From: Pachyseris speciosa
Taxonomy: Eukaryota; Cnidaria; Anthozoa; Scleractinia; Pachyseridae
Direction of reading: 5' to 3'
Length of the DNA: 64,000 nucleotides
NCBI GenBank assembly: GCA_016490735.1
Contig: JAEMWC010000656.1
Span: 1-64,000, forward strand
Shown: positions 49,880 to 62,414 of the stretch, piece by piece
Position numbering within the stretch: position 1 is the first letter of the stretch
Layout of the letters: the number at the start of each line of letters is the position of its first letter
Position numbers and translations under genes: made by a program
The notes under the pieces: generated by a model
Database searches by the model: none
What the model was told of the DNA's origin: nothing
The model's input: the letters and a program-made list of their open reading frames with translations, nothing else

Positions 49880-51165
49880 TGCCCGACTCCGACTCTGTGT
49901 ACTTATAAGGTTTTAGGGGGTGGGGAGGGGGGATGGTACAAGCGCGTTTAATTAATTCCCAACGCTTCTTTGAAGTAATATTAAAATGGACAAACAATGT
50001 TTGACCAAATACTAGACAAGTGAGTTTGTCAATGATCGCTGAAATTACGACGTTATCTGTTTGAATTGGTTGCATTTTCCCTCTCGCGCCAGCTCTTTGG
50101 CAGACGTGGCTAAACGATCAAACCGACTTGTTCGTTACGTGAAATGTTGGATGAAAATGCTTGATTTAAATCAAACATGGAAAACCATTTCAATGCCAAG
50201 TTGAGAGAAGCGGCTAAAGGGTCAGACGCCTTGTTCCAACACGATGTTGGACGAAAATGTTTGATCGTTTAACAGGGGGCTTATAATTTCAAAATTCCCG
50301 CCGATGGCAGTCTAACGAACCGGTGTCTAAATGGGAAACTCCAGGTAGCTAAATCAATTGCAATTGTTGATGAATGCATGTTTGTTATTTTCAGCGACTC
50401 GATCGTCCTTCACAGTAGAACAAGAGCTAATTTATGCTCAGCGAGAGCGGCAGGTGAGGAGAAACATAACTAGGAATAAATATGAGGAAGCTTGAAAGAG
50501 TCTCCAAACAATCGCCGTGAGCACTGTTTGCGGCCAGAAAGCACCGCGTGTTCGAACAGAATCCACAGCGGAAACTACATGTATGAACTGCTAGGCACAC
50601 GACAGTAATTTGAGCGTGGTTTCTGTGACAACTTCATCTCGTAACTTTGTTGGCTCTCAGCAGGTACTGCGGGGTGAATTTGGCGACGATGACTTTTCAA
50701 AAGCCTTTTAAATGCAGCAGTGACTTAAAATGCACGTTTACTCGCAACACTGTCGCTAATTTCGACAACATTGGGAAAGTCCGAACACAATAGTATTCAA
50801 GTGAGAACGCAGAAGTACTCAAGTTCCCCTGCATAACGTTCCAACAAAACTCAAGTGAAAAGAGAACAAACAACCTCAGTTGCATCTGAGCCTTTGCAAA
50901 CATTCTCAGTATGGACGTCTTGCCGTTAAGCAGTGACATTTGAGTTCTATTATGTAGTTAAACGAACAAAGAAAAATATAATTCGTTCGCATAATACAAG
51001 ATCGTCTTTACAGACATTTATTGCTGTGCATTAACCTTCCCTTAAATACAGCCTTAAGGGTGGGCCAAATTTATCTTGAAAATTTTTCGGCACAGATTAT
51101 GCAATTCGACTGCGTCATCACATACCCCTTTACTCGCACATATCTTGTTGTTGTTTTGTTCGATG
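49880..51165. other. No supported gene
   Basis: Contains the near-repeat GATGTTGGACGAAAATG/GAAATGTTGGATGAAAATG (50140-50265). No gene recognised. Confidence 0.35.
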
Positions 51166-51207
51166 CAGTGGCGGATCCAGGGGGAGGGTCAGGGGTCCGG
51201 ACCCCCC
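51166..51207. mobile_element. hAT-type transposon end (solo)
   Basis: CAGTGGCGGATCCAGGGGGA followed by a C-rich stretch is a common hAT terminus in animals. The opposite end was not found. Confidence 0.45.
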
Positions 51208-51454
51208 TTCCCTAGCCGATATTTTTCTACTATGACTTATTTGACGCCGGAATTCTCGCATCGACAGATTGGCCTATCATTACCCAACTGGTTGACTTGC
51301 TTTTTAATGGAAAACCATTGTACTTTGCCACTACTCTAAACCCCAGGCATATTCCACAATAAAATGTTATTATTCCCGTTACCCTCTGATGGTCACCCAC
51401 CTCTGCTCGCAAAGCAGTTTTGTCCAATCAGCGTTCAACATGTGATCGTCTCCT

Positions 51455-52225
51455 TAAACTGATTAAGAAACGAGGATGGCGACGTCATTTCAAAAATTAG
51501 CTTCTCGTTATTGTAGCACTTGTGCGATTATTCCAATTTGCTCAAAATGTAAATTTATATGAACGACGTTAAGGTAAAGAAAAAGAAAGAAAATTTGCAT
51601 AATGTGCTAACGTTCTCGACACAACCTCAAATTTGGTCATTTCACGTTATTTTGCAGAGGACGGCAAAGAAAAGAGAAACGAGGACGGCGACGGCAACGA
51701 AAACGTCATTTCAAAATACAATTTCTCGTTATAATAGCACTTTCGCGATTATTCCAATTTTCTCAACTTGTAAAAACTATCCAGGAGCTTAATTTCTATG
51801 AACGGCGTTAAAGTAAAGAAAAAGAAAGAAAATTTGCCATCATGTGCTCACGTCCTCGTCAAAACCTAAAATTTGGTCATTTAACGTTGATATTTTGTAG
51901 AGGACGTGAAAGAAATGTACCAAAATGTAAAAAGCACGTGCAGAGAGATTGTTTTGTGACGTTCTCGTTGACATTGTCGTTCTCGTTCAGCAACGACGAC
52001 GGCGACGGCAACGAAAAGGTCGTTTTAAAGTATAACTGCTGGTTTTTGTATCTCTTTCGTGATTATTCCAATTTAATTAACTTCGAAAATGTTGGCGAAT
52101 TATGCAGGGTCTATTTTACTACGAACGGCGTTAAAGGAAGGAAAAAGAAAGAAAAATTTAACGTCATGCACTCTCGTTCTCGAGAAAACCTGAAATTTGG
52201 TCATTCAACGTTGTTGTTTTGCAGG
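51455..52225. repeat. Three diverged tandem units of about 230-300 bp
   Basis: Each unit has ACGACG or GGCGACGGC, TTTCAAAATA(C)AATTTCTCGTTAT-like sequence, GCGATTATTCCAATT, AAAGAAAAAGAAAG and CTAAAATTTGGTCATT-like blocks. Noncoding. Confidence 0.65.
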
Positions 52226-52421
52226 AGACAGTGAAGAGGTAACTTTGAACGTTTTCTTCATTTAATCATCTCTTTTACCTTTAAACTGTGCAAGTTGTTT
52301 TTCACTTTTTCTCTTATTGATCTTTGGTATCTTTGAAAAGTATATTAAAACAATTACTCTTCGTAGGCTCAGTTAATGAATATTGGTAAATATTTGTTGT
52401 CCATGTAGGCCATCAATGGCC

Positions 52422-52423
<2 letters not shown>

Positions 52424-52466
<43 letters not shown>
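52424..52466. repeat. (ATT)n microsatellite
   Basis: Pure ATT run. Confidence 0.9.
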
Positions 52467-52468
<2 letters not shown>

Positions 52469-52557
52469 TTTACTTTACTTTATTACTTGTCTACATTTAC
52501 CTTCTAGGGCCAGAACCAAACCATGGTTCTAAGGCACTAGAGGAGTGTTTGTTCAAT

Positions 52558-52821
52558 TTACTTGATTGAGAGGACCTTTCTCAGAATGTGTGCTGTTCCC
52601 AGAAGTGTTGATTTCTGGATTTCATGTGGGTTATTGTTACCTGGGATTTCGCGCAGCTGTTTTTCAGTGCCTTTCCTAATAAGTCCAAGGGCACCTACCA
52701 CAACAGGGATTACCACTGTTCTCATCTGCCACATACGGGCTATTTCTATCTCCAGATCTTTGTATTTAGACAGTTTCTCTGATACTTTAATGGAAGTGTT
52801 TTTGTCTGATGGTACGGCCAC
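52558..52821 (-). pseudogene. LINE-type protein C-terminal fragment
   Basis: Open frame of 87 codons: KLSKYKDLEIEIARMWQM, VVIPVVVGALGLIRKG, STLLGTAHILRKVLSI. This motif string recurs twice at 37150-37570. It resembles the C-terminal end of retrotransposon RT proteins common in cnidarians. (ATT)n runs flank it on both sides. Confidence 0.5.
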
Positions 52822-52840
52822 GTCAATTAAGGTGCACTTG

Positions 52841-52841
<1 letters not shown>

Positions 52842-52900
<59 letters not shown>
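52842..52900. repeat. (ATT)n microsatellite
   Basis: Nearly 60 bp of pure ATT, just upstream (minus strand) of the LINE fragment. Confidence 0.9.
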
Positions 52901-53603
52901 ATTGGGGATCTTATGAGACGTGTCATTTTAGGCTTAGCCCAAGGGTATTCCAAAACTGAATGTCTGCAGAATGTTTTTTACATTTTGGTGAGATTCTCGA
53001 TTTAAATGCTCTGTGGTTTGAGCCTGAGCTTTGATACACAGTGCTACTTCCATTGCTAGTTGGTAGCAATTCCCCACTATGTTGACTTTCTCTATCAAGA
53101 GTGACTTATCATGCAAAACCTTTTAAAGTATTTATTACAGTTCAACATATGTTTTGGAGCTAATTTTATGATGGGCTGTCCTTTGGCTCACTCAAATGTA
53201 AACATCCAGTTTTGGCTCATGAAGGTAAACTCGGTCAACATTCACCGAATACTGATGTGTTTAATTATCTCGAATGCGATTAAAAATTATTTCCAGAAAG
53301 ATTCCTCAGCACAACAGAGAAATGGAAGGAAGAGTGACACACAAAACCAAAATGTCCTGCTACATTTTTGTTTGTTTGTTTGCTTGTTTTTTTTTTCCCG
53401 GTATGTGATGAATCTATATGAACAATATCGGCAAACTTAACAACGAAGGAAAACAAGATATATCTCTTGACCCAAACCTAACTTGCTCTTCACGATTTCG
53501 GAGAGAATTAGAAAATACCAAAAAGCGATAACATAATTATGCCGTATAAGAAAAGGGTCCTAGATCAGCTTATGTACAGAAACATCAGCGGCAGCTGCTA
53601 ATT

Positions 53604-54968
53604 TACCGTATTTCCTCGAATAAGCGCACGGGTGCTTATTTAAAGTTTCGGCTAAAAAGGAAGGGGGTTATTCTTAGGAGGGGGCTTTATCTAGGTCGGG
53701 GTGTGGGGGGGGGGGGGGGGGGGTGACGCTTATTAAGTTTTTCTTTCAATGAAGTGTAACTAACGGAAAAGAAACTGTTTTCCTACATATACTGATGCCG
53801 GTGTAGTTGAAGCTTAAGGTGGCTTGATTGGATTTTTCAGTACTGACACCTTCCAACTTTAAATATGTATCACAACGCACTCAAACATAATACAGAAGAT
53901 CGATATCCACACTCTTGCTAGGGATAGATCAAAGTTGCGAGTGAGGTGTATTTTATCTAGATCGGAGTTACCATAGCTACGCAATGGCGTCATTATTGTT
54001 TTTAATAATAATAATAATATATCACATTTATTTTGCGCATTTTCTATGCAATATTCAAATGCGCATTACAACACTGGCCGGGGACTTTGCCAGACTGCTT
54101 ATCAGGCAGTTTACAATTAATGAAGTTGAGTTATGAGTGCCCCCGTAATATCAAATTAAGACAGACGCTAGGGGTGGTCACTGCCAGAGTTTGTTACGTC
54201 CCTAGTGGTTCTTTTACGTCCCACAGAATCAGAGAATTATGAAGAGTTGTGAGACGGGGCCTACGGTTTATCATCCTTATCCGAGAAGACTAGAAAGTCT
54301 AACCGTTTGTAGATGTCATTACAAAGACCTCAATTATTTAAAGACCCTGAGTGTTGGTCCGGCCGGGGTTTGAACCCGCGACCTCCCGCACGGTAGTCCG
54401 GTGCTCTACCAATGAGCTAACCGGTCGGCGGTTTTACTCACGGTCGAATGCATGGAGCGTTGGAATTCATGCTAGGATGAAAATTCTTAACAATGGACAT
54501 TCATAATGAGACAAATAAGCGACCAACAAAAATAATGAGCAGGCGCCGAAAATGTAAAAGCACAATCTGGGCGATTTGATGCCAATGTTTGACCACCTTA
54601 AGTTATTTCAATTACTTTGAGATTGAGGGGTCTTTGAAAACAGCACTTTAGCTATAGGATCACCGAGGTTAAAAGAAATCCATCCACCACTTTTTTTAAT
54701 ATTAGCCTCAGTAGCCAAGTTTTGACAAAAACGTAAAATAGTCACCTATTCACCTATTGCGCTCCAAATGTGCTTCCCGTAACTCAGCAAATTTATGTAG
54801 AGTGACTCGATTCGATTTGTTTGATGTTAACAGGCGAAAACTTCAGCCCAAAATGTCTTGAAATCGCTCAAATAGAATTTGTTATTAAACGGTGGGGGAG
54901 AGGTGCGGTTATTCGGTGGAAGGTGCATATTAGAGCGTGGGCGCTTACTCGAGGAAATACGTACGGTA
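53604..54968. mobile_element. 1.36-kb DNA transposon with TIRs
   Basis: Left end TACCGTATTTCCTCGAATAA (GCGC follows) and right end GCGCTTACTCGAGGAAATAC (GTACGGTA follows) are inverted with a 4-nt insertion. Contains a G run (53704-53722) and a tRNA-derived SINE. No transposase seen; superfamily not assigned. Confidence 0.65.
54357..54428 (-). repeat. tRNA-derived SINE core (Gly-like)
   Basis: Minus strand: D-arm TTAGCTCATTGGTAGAGC, loop CTACCGT (anticodon ACC), B box GGTTCAAACCC. Acceptor and T stems have mismatches, so not a functional tRNA. Confidence 0.6.
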
Positions 54969-55298
54969 TTTGAAGATTATGAACAAATCCTAATGCCTCG
55001 TCAAAATAAATGGATATAATTCATTACCAATAAGTCCTCATGACTAGCATCTAAAATTCATGGTAACAACTCATAACATTCAATAAACGACTTTATAAAT
55101 CGTGCGACTCGAATAGTTAATACTGCCGGAACCAACTAGAAATTTTCAGAAGAGACGGCTAAATCCTTGTTGCTAAACAATTTTATCAAATGTCCCGAAA
55201 TGTGCAATGCCGCCTTCAAGCATTTCCTCGAGTTTCAGTCTCATACAGTCCTTATCCCTTTTAGAGGAGATCGTTGCCAAAAAAAAAGATGCACTTAC
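54969..55298. other. No supported feature
   Basis: Probable intronic DNA before the LRR exon. Confidence 0.3.
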
Positions 55299-55370
55299 AG
55301 GTATACCAGCTGTGTATTGTTATCAAAAACACCTTTAGGCAGTTCCCTCAGCTGGTTGTCAGTCAAGTCA
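55299..55370 (-). CDS. Second 72-nt leucine-rich-repeat exon
   Basis: Minus strand, GTAAGT donor and TAG acceptor as at 43427. It reads DLTDNQLRELPKGVFDNNTQ and on to LVYL, one LRR. Same size and phase as the other exon, consistent with consecutive repeats of one receptor-like gene transcribed right to left. Exons between or beyond the two were not found by eye. Confidence 0.7.
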
Positions 55371-56000
55371 CTACAAAAGAAAAATAACAATTCAGCTTTA
55401 ACTTTCTTTATTTCATGGCACGGTGATAAATTATTGGTTTAGTAAATCATTAGCAATTTCAGTCTTGTTTAAATGACTGCCTGTGTGTTAGCTAGACAAT
55501 GGTTTGTCAATCGCACTTCTGGTTCCCGTTAGTTTACTAAAACAAGGCATATAGTATACGATACGTGGTATATCCATCTTAGTTGGCAGAGAATGATAAC
55601 TCTGAATCTCATAGGATTGTTGCTTTTATGTGTATTGCTATTGCCGTTTTATTTAATTCTACACGACCTGAAATATAGTATCACGAAAGATAGCTATTGA
55701 TTCATGATGCACACTAACAGAGCACCGGTTAACCGAACAGGAAATATAATCGAAATCTGCGTTTCTTATCAGACCGTGCTCCGTATCTCATGATTATCTT
55801 ATTTTTGATACCCTGGGGATAGTAAATTAAAACACAATTTTACACGCAATCGACAAGTGAAGACAACTAATGATGGCAATTTTAGTTGGCCTTATACAAT
55901 AGAAAATGTAACTCTTGAAAAATCAGGGTTTTTGCTAAATCCGAGGGTGGGGGTGTTCCCGGGGGGAGGGGGGGGTCACTTTCTAGTAATAGGCTAATGA

Positions 56001-56357
56001 GGATGTGCCGCTGGATGGGGTCGCATTTTCACGACTGGAATGACTGGAATGGGGTTGCATTTTCAATAGAGTTATTAGAATAGGGTCGCACATTTTCGGG
56101 ATTTTGGGGGCAAATGTACCAGAATATTTGCAATGTAGGGGAGAAGTAAAGTGTCCTACATTTACGTTAACAAATGTGTCAATTCATTTTAGGATGACCT
56201 ACTTAAAAGGCTTTATAAGGTAGATGCATAAACAGAAAGTGACTAAGTTGGGATCACGAAAATTACATTTGCCCAAAAGTGACTAAGATGGGGTCTATAA
56301 TCGGCCACAGAATAGACTATAATGGTGTAGGGGTTCTGAGAGGCCAGCGGCACATCC
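56001..56357. mobile_element. MITE-like segment with 14-bp inverted repeats
   Basis: GGATGTGCCGCTGG (56001-56014) and CCAGCGGCACATCC (56344-56357). Inside are repeated GGGGTCGCATTTTC motifs. Confidence 0.5.
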
Positions 56358-56369
56358 CTGGTGAAAAAC

Positions 56370-57372
56370 CTCACAGGATCCTTCAGGATCTTTGAAGATC
56401 TTCAAAGATCTGCCAAAGATCCTTGAGGATAAGGATCTTTAAAAGATCCTCAAGGAATTGATAAGGATCTTTGAAGGATCTTTAAAAGATCTTATGAAAA
56501 ATGCTTACAAAGATCTTTGCTAGGATCCTTTAAGATCCTTGAAGATGTAATGAGGATCTTGCAAGGATCTGAAAAGGATCATTTCAAGGATCTTATAAAG
56601 ATCTTTGCTAGGATCCTTTAAGATCCTTGAAGATTTTATGAGGATCTTTCAGGATCTTTAAAGGATCTTTTAGAGGATCTTACAAAGATCTTTGAAAAGA
56701 TCCTATAGGATCCTTAAGGATATCACCTGGATCTTACAAGGATCCTTGCTAAGATCCTTACATAATGTTGGTGGAGATCCTTGAAGATCTTCAAAGTCCG
56801 TTGAGGATCCTACAAGGTTCTTAAAAGGATCCTAGAAAGGATCTTAAAAAGATCTTTGCAAATATCCTCCAGGATCCTTAATGATTTCTCCAGGATCTTA
56901 CAAGGATCCTTGCTAAGATCCTTATATAATGTTTGTGGAGATCCTTGAAGATCTTCAAAGATCCGTTGAGGATCCTACAAGGATCTTAAAAGGATCATAG
57001 AAAGGATCTTAAAAAGATCTTTGCAAAGATCCTCCAGGATCCTTAATGATTTCACCAGGATCTTACGAGGATCCTTGCTAAGATCCTTATATAATGTTTG
57101 GGGGAGATCCTTGAAGATCTTCAAATATCCATTGAGGATCCTACACGGATCTTAAGAGGATCATTCAAAAGATTTTGCAAAGATCTTTTCAAAGATCCTT
57201 CAGGATCCTTATGGAAATCACCAGGATCTTAAAGGATCCTTGATAAGATCCTTACATAATGTTTGTGGATCTTGAAATCCTTGAAGATCTTCATAGTTCT
57301 CTTGAGGTTCCTACAAGGGTCTTAAAAGCCTCCATTGAAGGATCCTGCACAGATTTTTACATGGATCAATCA
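56370..57372. repeat. GATC-rich complex repeat, about 68 GATC sites in 1 kb
   Basis: Dense AAGATCTT, GGATCC and AGGATCTTT palindromes. A higher-order unit of 164-165 bp, marked by TTGCTAAGATCCTTAYATAA, recurs at 56746, 56910, 57075 and 57240 (last one TTGATAAG). Noncoding. Confidence 0.85.
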
Positions 57373-57379
57373 AGTATTG

Positions 57380-58440
57380 CGATTTAGCTCAATGGAAGGA
57401 ATTTCAGCATGACTAGATATACAAAACAAATTTAAAAAGATGTTACAAATGTTTTAATACAACTATTTAGCTTGTGGCTGTGAACATAGATGTAAGATGG
57501 GGAAGTCGTTTGTGCCTCAGACTTTCTTTCCAAAGGCCTAGTCTTAGTAGTCCCCACAGTTCTCTTTAGGAATCATGTTGTTTCCTTTCCTTATTAGTTC
57601 ACACTGTCTTTTTTGACTCAGTTGATTTTCATGCTGCTGGTAAATTTGAGATGAACTACATGTAGCATTAATGTCCAAACAAGAGCCAAAGAGTAAAGAT
57701 ACAGTGTAGTAGTGAAAACACGTGAGTACCCTGTACATTTTAATATTTTAATGATAATTATACATGAAAATTTTTCTTATTCTGATTGGCTAAGAGAAAT
57801 GCAGTTTTTAGGAAACATGATGAAGAAAAAAAGTAATTCAGTGCAGAAAAAGGTAATACAGTGCAAAGAAGGATAACAAACTGAGGATTCTGATTGGTTG
57901 GTAAATATTAAGGCACTGAAATTGAGCCAATCAAGTGCGGCCTTGGAATGGCAAAGTTCAGGTACATCAATAAGCTGTAAGCAAAATCAATGCCTGCTGT
58001 TTAGAGCAAGTTTTCTTTCGCAACCATAACAAAACAAGAGCTGAAAAACAGCTTTAAAAATGTGAATAGTGCAAATTTGGCTGTTTGTTTGGAGAAAGTG
58101 GTGTCTAGAGAAGGGAACTATCGACAAAATTGAAAATTATGAGCCCTTTGGGCTTAAAAATACTCAAGCATTTTTACGCCAGGATAACAAAAATAGACAA
58201 GGCCCAGATTATGAACCAGAAACACTTACACTGTAAGGTAATGATTACAGCGCTTGATAGACGCTTAAAAAAAGTAGCCTTACAGCTAATTAGCCTATAA
58301 CTGTTTAGCTGGTTTGCGTAGCTTAAACTTTTTTAAAAACAATGACAAAGCTGTTGTTTTGAATGAGAGCATGATGAATAACGTTCGTTGCTCCTGCAAA
58401 AATATGGTAGGTTTTCTCGCAATTTTTTCATTTATACTAT
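57380..58440. other. No supported gene
   Basis: Contains two TCTGATTGG motifs (57780 and 57889) and AGCCAATCA. Nothing else recognised. Confidence 0.35.
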
Positions 58441-58454
58441 TAATAAGTAATCAC

Positions 58455-58490
<36 letters not shown>

Positions 58491-58625
58491 TTGTAAATTT
58501 TTTCAAAGACAAAAAATTACAGTGCGCCCTAAGGGCTGGTGCAATTTTTTTATTCTTTGAAAAAATTTACGCGTGCTTATTTATTCCAAATTGCACGCGC
58601 AAAATCATGAATTTACTTATACTAA
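58441..58625. mobile_element. Fold-back MITE, imperfect hairpin
   Basis: Left arm from ATAAGTAATCACATGATTTT through TGCAATTTGGAATAAATAAG and AAATTTTTTCAAAGA. Right arm is the inverse: TCTTTGAAAAAATTTACGCG, CTTATTTATTCCAAATTGCA, ATCATGAATTTACTTAT. Confidence 0.7.
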
Positions 58626-58785
58626 TTCTCAGTCATGCTGATACTGTTTAAGGACCGGGCAGACATAGCCACTTACTCCTTCCTCTGTCGAGGGTGTAAA
58701 AACACATCGGCACACAATGTCACGCCAGGACACACAACGAACTGTCTTATTTTCTTTTACTGCTGTAAAGTGCATCCCAAGAATG

Positions 58786-60044
58786 TCATGTCATGTCATT
58801 GAGTCCAAATGAGCAAATGTTGCCCAGTTTGTCATACTTATAAAGAACAACAAACCCTGTGTTCCTGGCCAGTAGATAGTACTTTACTTGACCAAACTCA
58901 TCATCAGAACCATTCTTGTACTGCACAATAAAGCTACAACTGTTTCCTTTCCGACTGTATAGTAAACTATGGTACATTTGAACATCAATGATCATTCTGT
59001 TTGCCTTATGGACTTTCTGGCCTTGTAAATCCAGTTGCTGGATCACAGTTTCAGGTAGCTCAGTGGCTGTTGTGAATGGCAGCATGAAGTAACAATTTCC
59101 TTCCACCTGATGTTGACTTTTGATTTTTCTTGATATTATATTCTCATCTATGAAGTACTTCATTTCTTGTGGCTCCCTAGTTTCTTGTTTAATCAAAGAG
59201 CCAGAGTTTTGGGCAAATTGTAAGTTCCTTATAATTTGGTCAATTATTCCACGGGTTCCATGAAATTGCCTTTTCAAGTGGCTTATCATTGCCTCAAAGA
59301 CAAAACCAGAATGAAGAATAAGTGGGCCATGTTTACGAACTTGGTCAGGGAGGTGTATTAGGGTATGGCAAGTGTAGGTCTCCTCTGATTCACCATACAG
59401 ACTTGGCATCAATCGTTGGTAACTTCTGATAAGAAGTTCAGCCAGCTCTATCTCTCTGTCAGATATGACATCACTAGTCAGTAAACGGATGGCAGTGACT
59501 AGAAGTGAAAAGTGGCAGAAGTAGTCTGAAGGAAAATGTGGCTTCACAGACTTGCATGGAGAAACAGGTTTTGATGCTCACGGTCTTTCCATCTTTTTAG
59601 TTCACTCAAGGAACTCAGTTTACGGTTGAAGTCATGAGGGAACTTCACTGCCAACATAGCCTTGTCTATCTCTTCTTTTACACCGGAGAAAAAGCCATTA
59701 TCACTCTGAGGATTTACCAATATGTTAAGCCGTCTCAAAAACTCTCCAGCAAGGACAAGGTGCATGTAGTCTAGAAGTACATTGTCTGGGACTTCAATTA
59801 TACGCAAAAGTGGGGAGACACCTTTTACCCCAAACACTGCCTTCCCTGTTCTTTCTGCTGTATTTGCATGTAGCAGTGTTTGCTCATGGGTGCGGTGAGG
59901 ATAATTTTGATTGCTATAGGGATACACACGAATGTTTCCCCTTCCTCGTTGAATCCTTTCCCCAGGATGAAGGCAGATGGAACAACCACAATGACCATTG
60001 AACTGAGATAGGCACAACGAGGGAGGGGGGGGGTTAAAACTCAA
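58786..60044 (-). pseudogene. CACTA/EnSpm-like transposase C-terminal half, one frameshift
   Basis: Two overlapping minus-strand ORFs. The upstream one (59544-60044) has KGVSPLLRIIEVPDNVLLDY and MHLVLAGEF. The downstream one (58786-59547) has SDYFCHFSLLVTAIRLL, CHTLIHLPDQVRKHGPL and FEAMISHLKRQFHGT, a pattern typical of the DUF4218-like region in Tnp2/CACTA transposases. The junction at 59544-59550 is a one-base shift with no slippery sequence. The N-terminal catalytic part is missing. About 420 codons in all. Confidence 0.55.
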
Positions 60045-60179
60045 ATTTTTCCAACATTTTTGATCGAGGACTGGGTACGTTATCCATGTATACTGTCACA
60101 ATGCAGCTGGTAACGTGGCTGTGCTCGGCTCATTTGATTTCACTTTCTGGTCGGCAAATTCACTAGCTCATCAAGGGCT

Positions 60180-60290
60180 GATATTTGTATCGCCGAGGTC
60201 GTGGGTTCGATTCCCGTTAAAGCTTGGATTTTTTAAGGCTTTATTTTCACTACTGTTTGAGTAGAGTTCACAACTGCGATGATCATTGAC
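60180..60290 (+). repeat. Decayed tRNA-Thr-like repeat unit
   Basis: B-box region GGGTTCGATTCCCGTTAAAG, tail GAGTTCACAACTGCGATGAT match the family at 26247-27737. Confidence 0.55.
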
Positions 60291-62400
60291 ATATGCATGG
60301 AACACTATTTTCTTTCCGTGCTTTAACTCTTACCAGCTTTTTAGTGCTCAAATTTGAGATAGAGAAACCTACTAGGTAATGACGCCAATCTGTTAAATTG
60401 CTCCTGCATGACATCAGAAAGATTGATGGTAGGTATAGGGAAAATCACCTTTTTTAGTGAAGTGAAACTTCACTTTAGATTTTCCTCTATGCAAATATAC
60501 AGAGTCAGTCCAAACGTTTAGGTATACTACCTAAATCAACACAAGCACAACCTGTAAAAATTGTTCCTTGCCTCACTCAATAAGTGTTTTAGCCCATTTA
60601 TGTTTAAAAAGCAAGCACTTTTATAGTGATCTTAAAAAGGCTTGTTTGGTTTCCGTGGAAACAAGGGACTCGAACATCATTGTGTTTGTCATTATTCACG
60701 GCAACGAGTTGTATGACGGTGGTTTCTTCTGAATGAATTTGATTTTGGGAGAAAAAGTGGTCTTTTGTACAAGACCCCCTTAAGTCGATATGAAGTGATT
60801 ACCTTAAATTAAATCTACAATCATGGCCAAATTTTCTGCAAGACTTAGGAAAAATGTTTCGCTATTTTAGAACACATATGGACAAAGGCCCCATCTTCCC
60901 CCTCACCCAAAGCAATGTTGTTTCGCTTAGACATTTGACCATGTGCAATCGTTTTACTGGCTATCATCATTGTCCACCGGGAGGGGGATGCAAGTATGGA
61001 AATTAAGAAAAAATGAAATGTATTGAGACTTATTAATTGGGCGCATATAAATGACCCTATTTAAGAAAAAGGGGTATTTTGTGCGCAAAAAATCCCCAAA
61101 GATGCATAAGAATTCACGGGGCTGATAGATTAAGATACGGGATAAAATGTACCTTTTTCTTGGGTAAAATGGTGAAAAAAAATTCAAAAAATGCAACGTA
61201 AAAAGATTTTGCAACCTCTGCCGAGGCAAAACACAAAGCTGAGCTTCCAAGGGGCGACCGCTTCATACTTCTTCAAACGATGAACCTACCGAGAGTGTTC
61301 CGCCCGGCGACTGTTCTCAGTAATCCCGAGACTGACAGTGTTGCTGCCAGTGCTTAACTACACCTGCTTTTATCGACCCGGTCAAACAAGGGTTAAGTTT
61401 AATATTTTTGTTGTAGTCTTTTGCTCTTACAAACAGAGACTGTATTTTAATTTCAGTATGCTGTAATGCAGAGTTTTGATACTTAAAAATTTGACTTGTT
61501 TGGTTACATGAAGGCTCAACCATCTGTTGAAAAACTCACCGGTTTGTGGACTGGGACTCGTTAGTTCTCGACTGGGACGCATGATTTTTCATGAGATGAG
61601 TCCTAGGACTCACCACAGCGATTTGTGGCAAAATCATTGTTGTCTACTGAATTTTAAGTAATAAAGCAATCGGCCTCCCTGGTAACCAAAACGACAGAAA
61701 GAAAAGGAAACGAAAGTTTATACGGAAAATTAGTACTTTATATCTAATATCCCACCACATAAATAGGATGTCTTTATATGGTTCTAACTTCTGGATGTAA
61801 ACAGTAAGGAGAAAAGCCACTTCTTAAATCGACACAGATTTCTATTCCAAAGCGAAACCTTAAGACTGGAAACGCACCGACAACAACAAAGTAATTTGTT
61901 CAGGCCCTAAAATTGTCTCAAATCATTTCGCTTTTCTCAGTTGTTCTACAAGAAAGCGCCGGAAACTTAAGGAATAATTCCTTTTGACCAGAAACATTTT
62001 AAAAAATTAAAAAAGCGAACGTTTACGGCACAAAGCCATCTTCAGGGTGAAGTTGGCTTACTGCCGAAAACATTCGGGTTTTTTTTATTTATTTTTTCTG
62101 GCGGGCGCGTGCTAAATATTCCGATCGTATGTTGAAGGCGCCATATTGGATTGGTAAGGTCGAGAAAAGCCTGGAGCGCAGAAATCTGTCAGCGGGGAGG
62201 GGGTCGGGGAAAAATAAAATACGCCTGCCCGCTGACCCTGTTCGAATAACAAACGCCCACTAATTAGTTGCGCCTGATCGCTTTTCCGGAAGTGCGTGAA
62301 CAGCCAATCAAAAGCATTCCCGGAAACCCCAGAAATCTGTTTTACTTCCGATAGTTGGCCTTCACTTCCGACAGAAACAAACACACGTGTGTACCGGTTT
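60291..62400. other. No supported gene
   Basis: Only short open frames. A small hairpin GTGAAGTGAAACTTCAC lies near 60461. No repeats recognised. Confidence 0.35.
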
Positions 62401-62414
62401 CAAAATGATGAGCC

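Noticed and set aside
49526..49951. Plus-strand ORF of 141 codons
   Set aside because: Shadow of the minus-strand LINE ORF1 fragment, Ser/Phe-rich and without similarity.
53704..53722. G-quadruplex
   Set aside because: A single poly-G run in a transposon; slippage-prone simple sequence, no four-tract arrangement of note.
59540..59550. -1 overlap in the CACTA-like transposase
   Set aside because: CTG TGA AGC has no slippery character; a single-base deletion is simpler.
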